43,287 nt of DNA from Pyrinomonadaceae bacterium (GCA_023717605.1 JAMQPH010000036.1:1-43287), one strand, 5' to 3'; shown: positions 7,952 to 17,618, numbered from the stretch's first letter. Notes: generated from the sequence alone by a model not told the origin. Numbers and translations: made by a program.

Positions 7952-8620
7952 TTACTTGCGGCCAGAGAATCTGGGTGAGGGGTTTCCGACATGGATGTGA
8001 GGTCCGGTAGCCACACGCGGGATTGGGCCTCGAAACGCCAGAAAGGGTATCCCTTCAGTCCGCAAGAAGCTAATCAAAGCTCTACCCTCCGGGCTATCGG
8101 GATGCAGTGAAATGTCCATCCCATTCCGATGATCGAGTCCCCAGCGAGTGTGCAGGTCTGACTGGCCAAAAGCACCCGGGGGCAAGCTTCGTTCGAATCT
8201 GTTGAGGAAGAAGCTCTCGACTTTGGCTGCGTCGGAGATTCGCCATGTGCCCGACCCGCGTGGCTGATCGGTAACGGATAACGGTTTAGTGGCTGAGACG
8301 CGTTCTACGCGTGCAACCTTCGCTCGTTCAAGGAATGTCGAAATATTTCCGCGCTTGTACCAAATACCTTCGGCGCGTTCAATCACCTCATCAACCTGCA
8401 TTCGCCGACCCCCGATCAGATGGACCCAGATCATAGGATTGTCCGGCACGACATCGGGTCTGTACGCGTCTTTGGTTTCAATAGCGATGTCACCCGTTTG
8501 AGATGTCGCACTTGTTTTTTGCTCCGGCTCTTTCACTTTCTCGCGAGCTTGACCTGCAGCGGAAGAGAACGCGGTCACCAGGATAAGCGCGGTGCCAAGA
8601 CATGTCGTCAATAACTGCAT
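7952..8620 (-). CDS. Exported M15-like (LAS-type) peptidase with SH3-like accessory domain
   Basis: 222 aa. A signal peptide covers residues 1-23. Residues 62-108 form a domain ('MIWVHLIGG', 'VDEV', 'WYKRGNISTFLER', 'RVERV') that also occurs in the lytic transglycosylase at 10714-11880. The C-terminal domain has H164-x2-G-x-D169 ('HRNGMDI') and H208-x-H210 ('GPHIHVG'), the zinc-ligand layout of M15/LAS D-Ala-D-Ala peptidases. It would cut peptidoglycan peptides in the periplasm, perhaps making room for pilus passage. It is last in the minus-strand run, 88 bp after the VWA gene. The family assignment rests on these motifs only. Confidence 0.65.
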   Translation of the reverse strand: MQLLTTCLGTALILVTAFSSAAGQAREKVKEPEQKTSATSQTGDIAIETKDAYRPDVVPDNPMIWVHLIGGRRMQVDEVIERAEGIWYKRGNISTFLERAKVARVERVSATKPLSVTDQPRGSGTWRISDAAKVESFFLNRFERSLPPGAFGQSDLHTRWGLDHRNGMDISLHPDSPEGRALISFLRTEGIPFLAFRGPIPRVATGPHIHVGNPSPRFSGRK

Positions 8621-8708
8621 AGTCTTTTCGGATTCAACGAAATCGCTAGTGTCCCAACGTTTTGAGCGAATGTTAGTTCAAGTTGTGTAACTCAAAGAAA
8701 TAGCTCAG

Positions 8709-9950
8709 TCAGGTTTTAGGCGCGAAATAACCAATCCTGGTCTGAGTTTGGTAAGCGGAGTTTGTGGTCTCGACGCGAACCCTCCGGAATCCTCCATCCC
8801 GAGTTTTGTTCAACGGCGTGTAGTAAAGAGCATACTGATGGCGCAACTCTTCGGCTACCTCGGCATACGTGGCTTCCAGCGCTTGAAAACTTTGAGGCTT
8901 GAAGAGCCGGCCCCCGCTCGCCGACGTAAGCTGTGCCAGACGCTGTTCGCTCTGATCCAGCACACGCAATCCCTCGCGCAGGTCGTCGATTCGAAGTTGG
9001 TTAAAACGCACGGTTGAGTCTGATCCCTGGAGCAATGAGTCGAGCTCCGCCAGCTTGGTAGCGCGAGCGATTTCAGTATTACTCACAACATATACGACGA
9101 CCTGGGCCTCCAACAGGGCTTTGAAAGCACTCTCGAGTGAGATTCCTCGTCCGCTGTCGATGCCATCAGATAAGACGATTACCGCGCGGCGCGATTTGCT
9201 GGAGCCAAACTGTTGCTTAGCGGCCAGCATTAAGGCGTCGTTAAACCGTGTGAACATTCCGGGCTCAATTCGACCCAACGCACGGCGGAGTTGAAAGCGA
9301 CTTTGCGTCCAGTCCTGGAGCAGTTGAACGCGGTCGTCGAATTTGATAAGGCTGAGGCGATCATCTTTCGCCAGCCGGGAAGCGAAACCATCTACGGCCT
9401 TCCGAAAGTCGTCAAGCATGCTCGCCACCGACGACGACGCGTCCACCATCAACACCACATCTACCGGAACCTGTCTTAACGCCAGATCGCTCAGCGGCTG
9501 CTCGCTACCATCTTCGAATACGCGAAAATCCCGACGCGTTAGCTCACTGGCAAATCGACCGTTTGCGTCGCGGACGCTAACCGGCAACATCACTTCCGTG
9601 GTATCGACGGAAATGATATCTCCTGGGTTAATCTCCGGCTCGGCCTTCGGTGTCGGATTCGGTGTCGCTAGTCGAAGGCGTGCTGGTGGCTCGCCCAGAG
9701 CATCATACTCGGAGCGAGGAGGCATGGGCTTAGGCGGCGCCGTCTTTGAGCGTTGGGAAGCCGAACGCGTTTTTTGCTTTTGTCCCGCCCCTTGCGTTCC
9801 TTGCGCCGCTTGTGCAGATGCGACCAGTGAACTGGGCGTCCACGGCGCGGTGCAAAACACAACGCCCGCCAACAAAAGCATTCCGGCCAACGACAAGGGA
9901 AGAAGCCAATGCCCTGGCGTCCGGATTGTCCTATTCTTTCGGTTTGCCAT
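8709..9950 (-). CDS. VWFA-related secreted protein (acidobacterial type)
   Basis: 413 aa from ATG at 9950; a GTG at 9989 would overlap the upstream gene further, and both starts lack a strong ribosome site. An N-terminal hydrophobic span (about 17-35) serves as signal anchor, followed by a Pro/Lys-rich linker. Residues about 115-150 hold 'VMLPVSVRDANGRF' and 'RDFRVFEDG', the usual lead-in of the acidobacterial VWFA-related family. The VWA domain has a full MIDAS (DASSS, later a Thr loop and 'VVLSDGIDS'). Metal-dependent adhesion domains are common next to Tad loci (compare TadG), so surface or pilus contact is plausible. The start overlaps the end of the gene at 9931-10704. Confidence 0.85.
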   Translation of the reverse strand: MANRKNRTIRTPGHWLLPLSLAGMLLLAGVVFCTAPWTPSSLVASAQAAQGTQGAGQKQKTRSASQRSKTAPPKPMPPRSEYDALGEPPARLRLATPNPTPKAEPEINPGDIISVDTTEVMLPVSVRDANGRFASELTRRDFRVFEDGSEQPLSDLALRQVPVDVVLMVDASSSVASMLDDFRKAVDGFASRLAKDDRLSLIKFDDRVQLLQDWTQSRFQLRRALGRIEPGMFTRFNDALMLAAKQQFGSSKSRRAVIVLSDGIDSGRGISLESAFKALLEAQVVVYVVSNTEIARATKLAELDSLLQGSDSTVRFNQLRIDDLREGLRVLDQSEQRLAQLTSASGGRLFKPQSFQALEATYAEVAEELRHQYALYYTPLNKTRDGGFRRVRVETTNSAYQTQTRIGYFAPKT

Positions 9951-10704
9951 CGGATGGGAGTGGGCTCTTACGAGTATTGGAGTCTTCACCAGTTGAGACT
10001 TTCATCGCTGCCAGGATCTTTTCGCTGACGCGCTGCTTGCGCAGCTCGGCGAGCTTCTCGGGCGCTAAATTAAACTCCACTGGAGATTGCTCAATTCGCC
10101 GAACAATGGTTCCTTCGGAGAATCCTGCCTCAACTAATTCGATAATCGAGTCATTCGTAAGTGATGGCGTCTTGTCCAGTTTTAGTGGCGCGCCGGCTTC
10201 AGCAGGAGGTCGAATAATTCTCACTGTGGCGCTCCCGGTGGTCTCAGTTTCCCCGGAGACCGATCCCTTTCCGCCGCGGGTCCTGGTAGAGCTGCTCAGA
10301 CCGCCGCTCGAGCCGAAAATGTTCGTACTACCGTCTTCAGGACTCTTATAAGTTCCCGAGTTACCCGCTTTTGTACTTGGGTCTTTGTCCAGCACGACAT
10401 CGTCGCCCCAAGAGTCGTCCAGTATTTCCATTCCCTCCTGACGAGCGAGCATCGCGACGATCACCTTTTCACTGACGCCGCTGCGCTTAAGTTCAATCAT
10501 CCGATCCGCAGAGAGATCAAATCGCGGCGCCCGCGCTGCGATGATGGATATGATCGTCTTCTCTTTGAAACCGGCTCGCGCAAGTTTGACTATCGCTGCG
10601 TTGTTGAGTGGAGCTTCGTTTTGAGTTCCTTGTGCCTGCGCACCCGGCGCCAGGGCCAGCACCAAACAGATGGCCCCAAAATTACAAGGGAAAAAAGCCT
10701 TCAT
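9931..10704 (-). CDS. Exported protein with two copies of a short helical repeat domain
   Basis: 257 aa. GGTAGGAG precedes the ATG; the signal peptide ends near 'GAQAQ'. Two repeats, at about residues 32-90 and 183-243, share the pattern N-x-I-[VI]-x-L-x(2)-AGF-x-E-x-TI followed by F-[DN]-L and EL-x(3)-VSEK-[VI]-x-AM. A Gly/Ser/Thr-rich linker separates them. A single related copy occurs in the protein at 32109-33020. I know no function for this repeat. Nine bp downstream of the transglycosylase gene and overlapping the VWA gene, so probably co-transcribed and acting in the envelope. Confidence 0.75.
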   Translation of the reverse strand: MKAFFPCNFGAICLVLALAPGAQAQGTQNEAPLNNAAIVKLARAGFKEKTIISIIAARAPRFDLSADRMIELKRSGVSEKVIVAMLARQEGMEILDDSWGDDVVLDKDPSTKAGNSGTYKSPEDGSTNIFGSSGGLSSSTRTRGGKGSVSGETETTGSATVRIIRPPAEAGAPLKLDKTPSLTNDSIIELVEAGFSEGTIVRRIEQSPVEFNLAPEKLAELRKQRVSEKILAAMKVSTGEDSNTRKSPLPSDGKPKE

Positions 10705-10713
10705 GTTTTTCTC

Positions 10714-11880
10714 CTACCGTCGTGGAACCAACAAATCGTCGTCCTGACCTGGGTTCCGACCTGCCAGCCCGTAACGCCTGCTAATCCGCTTCACATATTC
10801 ACGGGTTTCTCGATAAGGGGGAATACTACGGCCATACTTCATCACCGCGCCCTCGCCGGCGTTATAACTCGCCAGTACGAGATCCACGCGCCCACCAAAC
10901 TTGTACATCAGCTCCTTCAAATAGCGCGACCCGCCCATGATATTTTGCGCCGGGTCGAAAGAGTCGCGAACACCCAATCGTTTGGCGGTCGCTGGCATCA
11001 GTTGCATCAGACCTCGTGCTCCTTTCGGGCTCACGGCACGCTGCCGGAAGTGCGACTCTTGCTCGATTACGCAGAAGACCAGGTAAGGGTCAACCCCATT
11101 ACGTTCGCCGTTGATTCTAATCAGTTCATCAATCTTCGCGTTGCCCGAAGTCCAGTCCCCGTTTCTCGCGCCCGGCGTGAGCGAACCAGGTTCTACTCGC
11201 TCAATTCGAGCTATGCGCTCGCGTTCAAGAAATACCGAAAGGGTTCCTCGATTATACCAAGTGCCCTCCGAAGTTTCGTTCACTTCATCGACCTTGAAAC
11301 GAGCGCCGCCAACCAGGTAGATCCATACCGACGGACTCGCAAGGGGGCTTGTTTTGGTCTCCGTCGCTACAACCGGAGTTGATCCGCGAGCTTCCGGATC
11401 TCGCCCGGCGGCAAATAGGGACTCAATGCTTTCCACGACACCGTCCAAACTCTGAGTCACACCGCCGCGCGTGTACCAAACCACTGTCCCCTGTCTCCAG
11501 GCCTCGTCGACAATCAGGGATCTGCCGTCAGTTAACTTGATTCGCTTGCCAACAACCTGCGCCCCAGCTCTAGCGTTGTTAGCATTAGCATTTGAGTTGG
11601 CCTGAACGTCGGGAACCAGGAGTCGCTGGCCTTTTCGCAGTTTGGCTCCCACCTTAAGGCGATTCAGTTGTGTGATCTCCTCGGCCGATATTTTGTATCG
11701 CTGTGCAATCGTGCTCAGTGTGTCTCCTGATTGTGCGTACAGCACGCCGAGTCGGTCTAGGGGTTTAGGAGAACGGTCCGGGACGGCCGATCGCTTGGGC
11801 GCTGAAGCGTCGTTGATCTGGCCGTTAACGCCAGTCAAGCAAACGAGGACGACGATCAATAACTTAAAGCACTTTGACAT
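10714..11880 (-). CDS. LysM-containing lytic transglycosylase (SLT family)
   Basis: 388 aa from ATG at 11880 (an in-frame GTG at 11892 is possible). Signal peptide 1-20; LysM domain about 46-90 ('SGDTLSTIAQRYKIS', 'GQRLLVP'). Two copies of an SH3-like domain follow at about 112-156 and 184-229, the second closely matching the M15-like protein. The C-terminal SLT domain (about 250-370) has catalytic E275 in 'IEQESHF', then 'GLMQLMPATA' and 'ASYNAGEGAV'. It would cleave glycan strands with anhydro-muropeptide formation. As the last wall-acting enzyme downstream of Tad genes, it probably opens peptidoglycan for the pilus machine. Confidence 0.9.
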   Translation of the reverse strand: MSKCFKLLIVVLVCLTGVNGQINDASAPKRSAVPDRSPKPLDRLGVLYAQSGDTLSTIAQRYKISAEEITQLNRLKVGAKLRKGQRLLVPDVQANSNANANNARAGAQVVGKRIKLTDGRSLIVDEAWRQGTVVWYTRGGVTQSLDGVVESIESLFAAGRDPEARGSTPVVATETKTSPLASPSVWIYLVGGARFKVDEVNETSEGTWYNRGTLSVFLERERIARIERVEPGSLTPGARNGDWTSGNAKIDELIRINGERNGVDPYLVFCVIEQESHFRQRAVSPKGARGLMQLMPATAKRLGVRDSFDPAQNIMGGSRYLKELMYKFGGRVDLVLASYNAGEGAVMKYGRSIPPYRETREYVKRISRRYGLAGRNPGQDDDLLVPRR

Positions 11881-11935
11881 TCTGGTAGTCACTGCTGCAT
11901 GCGAAAACGGGAAAGCGCTGGAGCGCTGGAGTTAG

Positions 11936-13276
11936 TCAAACCGCAACTGGACCCGGTTGAGCAGTTGTGGTCAATGATTTTTGGCCGGGGTGGAAACTAT
12001 TCGCCTTGCCAAAGTAGCTGTTCCACGCGAGATCTATCAATTCGTTAGTAAGCTGTAGCGAACAGCCTCGAAACAGACAGATATCTCGGAGCCGGTTCAA
12101 CAGTTCACCAGGCTCACTGGCCCTCATCGGCCGTTGATCGTGTAAGTATTTTTTTATCAGGTGATTCAGCTTCGACGAATCCAGGTCTATCCCGCGTTCA
12201 TTTGCCGCTTGCTTAAAGATTTCCATATAGGCAGGCAGCGAAGGCTGTTCGATACGCACGCGGTATCCAATCCGACGCAGGAAAGCCTCGTCATCGAAAC
12301 CGTGTTCCTCAAAACCAGTGCAGAACACCAGCAGTTGTTCGAAAGGGAATTGAATCTTCTTGCCGTTGTGCAAGGTTAAAATGTCGACTCGCTCTTCGAG
12401 GGGTTGAATCCACCGATTCATAAGATCCTGAGGCGCCATTCGTTGCCGGCCCAGGTCGTCTATAACGAGAGTGCCGCCGTTGGATTTTACCTGGAACGGA
12501 GCTTCGTAAAACCTCGCCGAATCAGACCATGAGAGGGCGGTGTGTTCTAGCATCAGATCTCCGCCGACGGTGATCAAGGGCCTTTCGATCCTCACCCAGC
12601 GACGATCGTGTTCGACCGCCATTGAATCTTCCGGCGCACTTTTGTGGCATTGGGAATCGAAGATTCGAATGATCTCGCCGTCAACCTCCAGCGCATAAGG
12701 AATCCAAATGAAACCGAAAACGGTGCGATTGATTCGTTGAGTTAAGGCTGTCTTGCCAGTGCCTGGAGGTCCGCTCAGAAATAGTGAGGAACGTGAATTG
12801 ATTGCGCAACCCACCGTCTCGAGTAGAGACTCAGGCAGGACCATATCATTGACAGCTGCACGTACCGACTGCATGGACGCCGGCCGCGACGGTTTGGCCT
12901 GGAGCTCCACCATGTGTCTGTAATCAGCAAGAGAAACCGGGGCCGGTCCTAGATAGCCACACTGCGCTTGCATCTGCGCCAAGCGCTGCCATCCGTGTTC
13001 CAGCATCGCGTAGCGGCTGGTTCCAGCGGCGCTCTGTAGACGCATCTCAATCAGCTTCTCCCGGTAGAGCTGATAGAGAAGTTCCTCCGTCAAAGCACAA
13101 GGCAGATTAAGCTTTTCGGCAACTGTAGCTGATGTTGGTTCGACCAGCCTGGCGAGATGCTTCAGAGCAAGATCGCGGAGCACGTCCTGATGCACGCCAG
13201 TATCCGCCAACTCTTCGGGAATGGGTGGCCCAAGACTCTCAATTTCTTCTCTTGTAAATATGCTGAGGTGTCTCAT
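11936..13276 (-). CDS. AAA ATPase embedded in the Tad cluster
   Basis: 446 aa from ATG at 13276; a TTG at 13306 would give 456 aa. The N-terminal third (to about 145) is helical and may include a winged helix. The AAA domain has Walker A 'GPPGTGKTAL' (about 168-178), Walker B 'GGTLVIDDLGR' and a sensor-like 'LLVFCTGFEE', followed by a helical lid. It looks like the MoxR-side AAA+ ATPases used for remodelling protein complexes. It lies between the TPR protein and the transglycosylase gene, 40 bp after the TPR gene, so its substrate may be the Tad machine. It is separate from CpaF, the pilus motor. Confidence 0.75.
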   Translation of the reverse strand: MRHLSIFTREEIESLGPPIPEELADTGVHQDVLRDLALKHLARLVEPTSATVAEKLNLPCALTEELLYQLYREKLIEMRLQSAAGTSRYAMLEHGWQRLAQMQAQCGYLGPAPVSLADYRHMVELQAKPSRPASMQSVRAAVNDMVLPESLLETVGCAINSRSSLFLSGPPGTGKTALTQRINRTVFGFIWIPYALEVDGEIIRIFDSQCHKSAPEDSMAVEHDRRWVRIERPLITVGGDLMLEHTALSWSDSARFYEAPFQVKSNGGTLVIDDLGRQRMAPQDLMNRWIQPLEERVDILTLHNGKKIQFPFEQLLVFCTGFEEHGFDDEAFLRRIGYRVRIEQPSLPAYMEIFKQAANERGIDLDSSKLNHLIKKYLHDQRPMRASEPGELLNRLRDICLFRGCSLQLTNELIDLAWNSYFGKANSFHPGQKSLTTTAQPGPVAV

Positions 13277-13315
13277 CGCATGCACTATTGCCCAAGGTTT
13301 TAGCAACCGCTTTTA

Positions 13316-14308
13316 TTAATTGGAGGTCGCCTCGGCTAGAGTGCGCAGTGCCACGAGAGTGCTACGTGCGCTTTGAGCCTCGCTCTCTTTGCCGGCGCTC
13401 TCGTACAGGAGTATCAGCCGAGCCAGAACCTCAGTTGAATTCGGTCTTAGAGCATGGGCCTTTTCCATGTGTTTGATTGCATCTTTAGTCTCCCCGACGG
13501 CTTTCAAACGCATCGCGACGTTGAGATGCCCTCTAAACTCGCCAACTGCGCGGGTGAAGCTTTTGAAGGCGTCGTCAAAATGTCCTCGTTCAGATTGGGC
13601 CAAGCCAAGATTATTCCAGATGCGTGCATTACCAGGTGCTCGCCGAGCCGCCCGCTTAAGATACTTGCTAGCGCCCTCATAATCGCCGTTTTTAAAGAGC
13701 ACATATCCGAGGTTGTTGAGGAACTCGGGCTCGTCACGATTTAGTCGGACGGCAATTTCAAAAGACTTCAAGGCGCGCTCGCGTAGACCCTTTTGTTCAA
13801 ATGCGAGACCCAGTAGATTATGCGCTTCGCCTGAGGTGGGATCAGTCGAAGCCGCCACGGACAGTTCACCGATGGCTTCGTTGAGACTTCCGGAATTAAG
13901 CAACAATCTACCGTGAGCAAGATGATCAGTAGCGACCTTCATCAGGTTGTCTGAGACTTTCTCCCGTGACTTCGCTTTGCGGGCGGTGGTGGTTTTGATC
14001 GGATCAGCGGGTGTGCTCTCGAAGTTGGCGATATCCTTTTCAGAAATCCTTTCCAATTTGTTTTCTTTTCTGTTTCCGCCGCCAAATAATCGCCCCAGTG
14101 CTTTAAAGGGGGCTTTGAGCGCGCGAACAAAGCTGTTGCCGCCGCGCTTTCCAGTCGCTTCAGATTTAGATTCAGTGGCGGAAGCATCTTTAGCATCCAG
14201 AATCGCGAGTTCTGTCACGCTCACCAGATCGCCATAGACGGGTTGCAACTGCATGGGAAGAAGTAACGCGATCGTTACAGAGACAACTATGAGTGTTCGT
14301 TTCAGCAT
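13316..14308 (-). CDS. tadD: TPR-repeat protein, TadD-like
   Basis: 330 aa with an N-terminal signal sequence (MLKRTLIVVSVTIALLLP), a basic low-complexity stretch (about 50-110), and at least five tetratricopeptide repeats from about 125 to 300 (for example 'AHNLLGLAFEQKGLRERAL', 'FLNNLGYVLFKNGDYEGA', 'IWNNLGLAQSERGHFDDAF'). TadD proteins are TPR pilotins that help secretin or machine assembly. The N-terminus shows no clear lipobox, unlike classical TadD lipoproteins. GAGGGG precedes the ATG, 48 bp after TadC. Confidence 0.8.
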   Translation of the reverse strand: MLKRTLIVVSVTIALLLPMQLQPVYGDLVSVTELAILDAKDASATESKSEATGKRGGNSFVRALKAPFKALGRLFGGGNRKENKLERISEKDIANFESTPADPIKTTTARKAKSREKVSDNLMKVATDHLAHGRLLLNSGSLNEAIGELSVAASTDPTSGEAHNLLGLAFEQKGLRERALKSFEIAVRLNRDEPEFLNNLGYVLFKNGDYEGASKYLKRAARRAPGNARIWNNLGLAQSERGHFDDAFKSFTRAVGEFRGHLNVAMRLKAVGETKDAIKHMEKAHALRPNSTEVLARLILLYESAGKESEAQSARSTLVALRTLAEATSN

Positions 14309-14356
14309 TAGGGATCCCCTCGGGCTGCCCGGGGTTAACCGCGGGCCGCGGATTAA

Positions 14357-15262
14357 TTACCTGGAAAAGAGATCAAGAAGATTCAGGGCCGAAGGCGCCA
14401 GAATCATCGCAAGAATCACTGGAAAGAGAAATATCGTCAGAGGAATGAGGAGCTTCAACGCCGCTTTCGCTGACGCTTGCTCGGCCCGCTGACGGCGCTT
14501 GGTTCTTAAGGAATCAGCAAATACACGTACAGCTTTGCCAATTGAAGAACCGTAACGATCAGCTTGAATCAGCAACGCCACGAAGCTGCGAATGTCATCA
14601 ACCCCGGTTCTCTCAGTCAGGTTGCGCAGTGCCTCTTCGCGGCTACGGCCGACGCGAATCTCCAGGTTAACCAGCTCGAGCTCGTGATGCATATCCGGGT
14701 GCACAGTCTTCAACTCTTCACCCACACGAATCAGCGCGGCGTTAAGCCCCAGGCCCGCTTCCACGGCAATCACCATCAAATCCAGCGCATCCGCTAAGCC
14801 CCAGGTGATACGCTGCTTACGATGATTGATTTTGCTACGTAGCACTAAACGCGGTACGTAGAAGCCGACCGCAGCCCCGAACACTCCCAATAGCAGAAAA
14901 CTGTTGAGTGGGCGATCGTAGATGAAGCACGCCGTCATTAAGAGACTCGGGATGGCCACGATTAGGAGTAACTGGATGGCGCGGAAGGCCATTGCTGCGT
15001 CAGGCGATGGGTAACCGGCATGAAGCAATTGCTTTTGCAGTTTAGCTGCTTCAACAGCGGAAATCGGCACAATGCGGTTGATGGGCTCGGCGGCGCGCGC
15101 GGTCATAACCGATAAGGGACTATTTTCGACCAGCGCCAGCGAAGGATCTGCGCTCTCAAGCCTGGCGGTGACCAGGCTGCCGGGCCGCGCTAGTAGCAAG
15201 TAAATGCTCATCACTGCTAGAGCTATACAACCGAATGTTAAGATGACGATGAAGATCAACAT
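14357..15262 (-). CDS. tadC: Tad platform protein TadC (type II secretion F domain)
   Basis: 301 aa inner-membrane protein with four likely spans (about 5-25, 103-122, 125-145, 270-295). The T2SSF domain includes 'DALDLMVIAVEAGLGLNAAL' and 'FVALLIQADRYGSSIGKAV', the latter being the usual Q..R.G.si...l signature. With TadB it forms the platform that the CpaF motor turns or pushes against. GAAGGAA precedes the ATG. 50 bp after TadB. Confidence 0.92.
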   Translation of the reverse strand: MLIFIVILTFGCIALAVMSIYLLLARPGSLVTARLESADPSLALVENSPLSVMTARAAEPINRIVPISAVEAAKLQKQLLHAGYPSPDAAMAFRAIQLLLIVAIPSLLMTACFIYDRPLNSFLLLGVFGAAVGFYVPRLVLRSKINHRKQRITWGLADALDLMVIAVEAGLGLNAALIRVGEELKTVHPDMHHELELVNLEIRVGRSREEALRNLTERTGVDDIRSFVALLIQADRYGSSIGKAVRVFADSLRTKRRQRAEQASAKAALKLLIPLTIFLFPVILAMILAPSALNLLDLFSR

Positions 15263-15312
15263 GGATTCATTCCTTCTCTATAGCGAGAGTTTGGTCCTTC
15301 TGTAGACTGCAC

Positions 15313-16275
15313 TCAAACTTTGATGCTTAGAAATTTCCTTATCAACAACATGCCGAAGATCTGCCAAATGATGGCGAAGGTAAGCACATAGTGGCCGCGC
15401 TGGTCGCTCACAAGGACGCTCATGTAGTCAGGATTCATGACTGTCATCACAAATACGAGGGCAAAGGGTAAGGCACAGAGAATCCAACCCGACGCACGGG
15501 AGGCAGTGGTCATGGTGCGGAAGTCTTCCATGATCCTGAAGCGCTCGCGAATGGTCTGCGAAACCCTCTCAAGAATTTCGCCAAGGTTGCCTCCGGTCTC
15601 ACGCTGAATGTGCATTGCCGTAACGCAGAGGCGCAGGTCTAGCAGGGGAACGCGCTCGCTCAATCGATCCAGTGCCATTTTGATCGAGAGGCCAAGTTTC
15701 TGCTCCTCAAAAGTAATACGAAACTCCTTCGCGATCGGGTCCGGCATCTCGGAGGCGACCTGGTGCAGCGACTCGGAGAAAGCATGCCCGACGGCGAGCG
15801 AGCGGCTCAACAGGTCGAGCGTATCCGGTAACTGCGCATTGAAGGCTCGCAGGCGCTTTGAGTGCGTCCGAGCAATGTGCAGGATGGGCAGGGAAGCGGC
15901 GAGCACAGATAACATGACAGCAGCTACGGAGTTCAGGACGGTGTACGCCGCCAGGGCGGCCATGAGGCCGGCCACACCGCTGAAGGCAAGCAGGCGGCTG
16001 ACTGTGATATGCACATCTGCCTGCCTAATCATCCGATCGAGCTTCTTCACGAAGTCGAGTGAGGACAAGAGCCGGTTGAGCGTAGGGTTGCCACCGATCG
16101 AGTCTTCACGAGCTATCTCTACTATCTCACCGGTTGAGGTGGATGAACCTTCCAGGGCCTCAGTAACACGTTGCCGCAAGCGATCCTGGCGAGCGTCTGC
16201 CTTGCGCGAGGCCAGCAGGAAAAGCGCATAGGTAAGAAACAAGAAGAAGAGAAAGATGATTGTCGAAATCAGCAT
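15313..16275 (-). CDS. tadB: Tad platform protein TadB (type II secretion F domain)
   Basis: 320 aa. N-terminal span (1-22), two central spans (about 100-135) and a C-terminal span pair (from about 250). The T2SSF domain has 'LPDTLDLLSRSLAVGHAF' and 'AMHIQRETGGNLGEILE', diagnostic for TadB. It has a strong ribosome site (GGAGGT, 9 bases before ATG) and begins 14 bp after cpaF, so translation is likely coupled. Partner of TadC in the inner-membrane platform. Confidence 0.93.
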   Translation of the reverse strand: MLISTIIFLFFLFLTYALFLLASRKADARQDRLRQRVTEALEGSSTSTGEIVEIAREDSIGGNPTLNRLLSSLDFVKKLDRMIRQADVHITVSRLLAFSGVAGLMAALAAYTVLNSVAAVMLSVLAASLPILHIARTHSKRLRAFNAQLPDTLDLLSRSLAVGHAFSESLHQVASEMPDPIAKEFRITFEEQKLGLSIKMALDRLSERVPLLDLRLCVTAMHIQRETGGNLGEILERVSQTIRERFRIMEDFRTMTTASRASGWILCALPFALVFVMTVMNPDYMSVLVSDQRGHYVLTFAIIWQIFGMLLIRKFLSIKV

Positions 16276-16289
16276 CTTTTGCGTACCTC

Positions 16290-17618
16290 CTAAAAGAACG
16301 CCGGCAGCTGCATGCCGTATTGTTTAAGTCGTTCGGCGAAACGTGGTCGAATTCCGGTGGTGCGGAAGCGTCCGATGACCTTACCTGAGGCGTCGACGCC
16401 CGTGCGCTCAAAACGGAATATCTCCTGCATGGTGATCGTTTCGCCCTCCATGCCGGTGATCTCAGAGATCGAAACGATGCGGCGAGTCCCGTCGGTAAGC
16501 CGGGCCACCTGAATGACTAAGTTAACTGCTGATGCTATCTGCTGCCGCATCGCACGGTCAGAGAGTCTCATCCCCGTCATCTGGACCATCGTCTCGAGAC
16601 GGCCGAGCGAGTCCCTGGTTGAGTTAGCGTGGATCGTGGTCAGTGATCCGTCGTGGCCTGTGTTCATGGCTTGGAGCATGTCGATCGCCTCGCTGCCCCG
16701 GACCTCGCCGATCACAATGCGGTCAGGACGCATACGCAGCGTGTTGCGGACTAAATCGCGCTGCGTCACTTCACCCTTGCCTTCAATGTTGGGTGGCCTG
16801 GTCTCCAGGCGTACGACGTGCGGCTGCTGCATTTGCAGCTCTGCAGAGTCTTCAATTGTCACAATCCGTTCGTCAACCGGGATATAGGCTGAGAGAGCGT
16901 TCAATAGCGTCGTCTTGCCGGCGCCAGTGCCACCGGAGATGATGATGTTCAGGCGGGCACGTACGCACATCTCGAAAAGCAGCGCGATTTCTTTAGTAAG
17001 CGCTCCATTTTCAATGAGCGCGGACATCTTCAAGGGTTCCGCGCCGAAGCGGCGGATGGAAAGGACTGGTCCATCGACGGCGAGTGGTGGGATTATGGCG
17101 TTGACGCGCGAGCCATCAGGGAGGCGGGCGTCGACCATCGGCTGCGCCTCATCGATGCGGCGCCCCACGGTCGAGACAATTCGCTCAATCACGCGTCTCA
17201 GGTGCTCATCATCCTTGAAACTGATAGTGGTCTTTTCCAGCTTGCCTCGTCGCTCAATGTATATGCTCGAATATGAGTTAACCAGAATGTCAGAGATTGT
17301 ATGGTCGGCGAGTAGCGGCTCCAGCGGCCCGAGACCGAATAACTCATGATGAACTTCATTGACCAGGCGGTCGCGCTCCAGGGTTGAAAGCGGCACATTC
17401 TCAGCCAGCAGAAGGACTTCTGCCAGCCGCGCCACCTCAGCTTGAACGCGCTCCGGTGAAAGCGCGCTGAGTTTGGCCAAGTCAAGTTTCGTTACGATCG
17501 CGCGATGAAGCCTCGCCTTCATCTCCTGAAAACTTTGGTTCCCGTAGATTGCGTCCTCGACGGGAAGTGATGTGCCGTTCCCGTTTGGGTCTTTAATGTA
17601 TCTTTCTCGAAGCGCCAT
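16290..17618 (-). CDS. cpaF: Pilus motor ATPase CpaF/TadA
   Basis: 442 aa type II/IV secretion ATPase. N-terminal helical domain (to about 120), then the ATPase with Walker A '[14 protein letters not shown]' (about 230-243), an Asp box '[10 protein letters not shown]', '[12 protein letters not shown]' Walker B, and the His box '[12 protein letters not shown]'. It powers Flp polymerisation, and in some systems retraction, with no separate retraction ATPase in the locus. GAAGGAAC precedes the ATG. Confidence 0.97.
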   Translation of the reverse strand: MALRERYIKDPNGNGTSLPVEDAIYGNQSFQEMKARLHRAIVTKLDLAKLSALSPERVQAEVARLAEVLLLAENVPLSTLERDRLVNEVHHELFGLGPLEPLLADHTISDILVNSYSSIYIERRGKLEKTTISFKDDEHLRRVIERIVSTVGRRIDEAQPMVDARLPDGSRVNAIIPPLAVDGPVLSIRRFGAEPLKMSALIENGALTKEIALLFEMCVRARLNIIISGGTGAGKTTLLNALSAYIPVDERIVTIEDSAELQMQQPHVVRLETRPPNIEGKGEVTQRDLVRNTLRMRPDRIVIGEVRGSEAIDMLQAMNTGHDGSLTTIHANSTRDSLGRLETMVQMTGMRLSDRAMRQQIASAVNLVIQVARLTDGTRRIVSISEITGMEGETITMQEIFRFERTGVDASGKVIGRFRTTGIRPRFAERLKQYGMQLPAFF

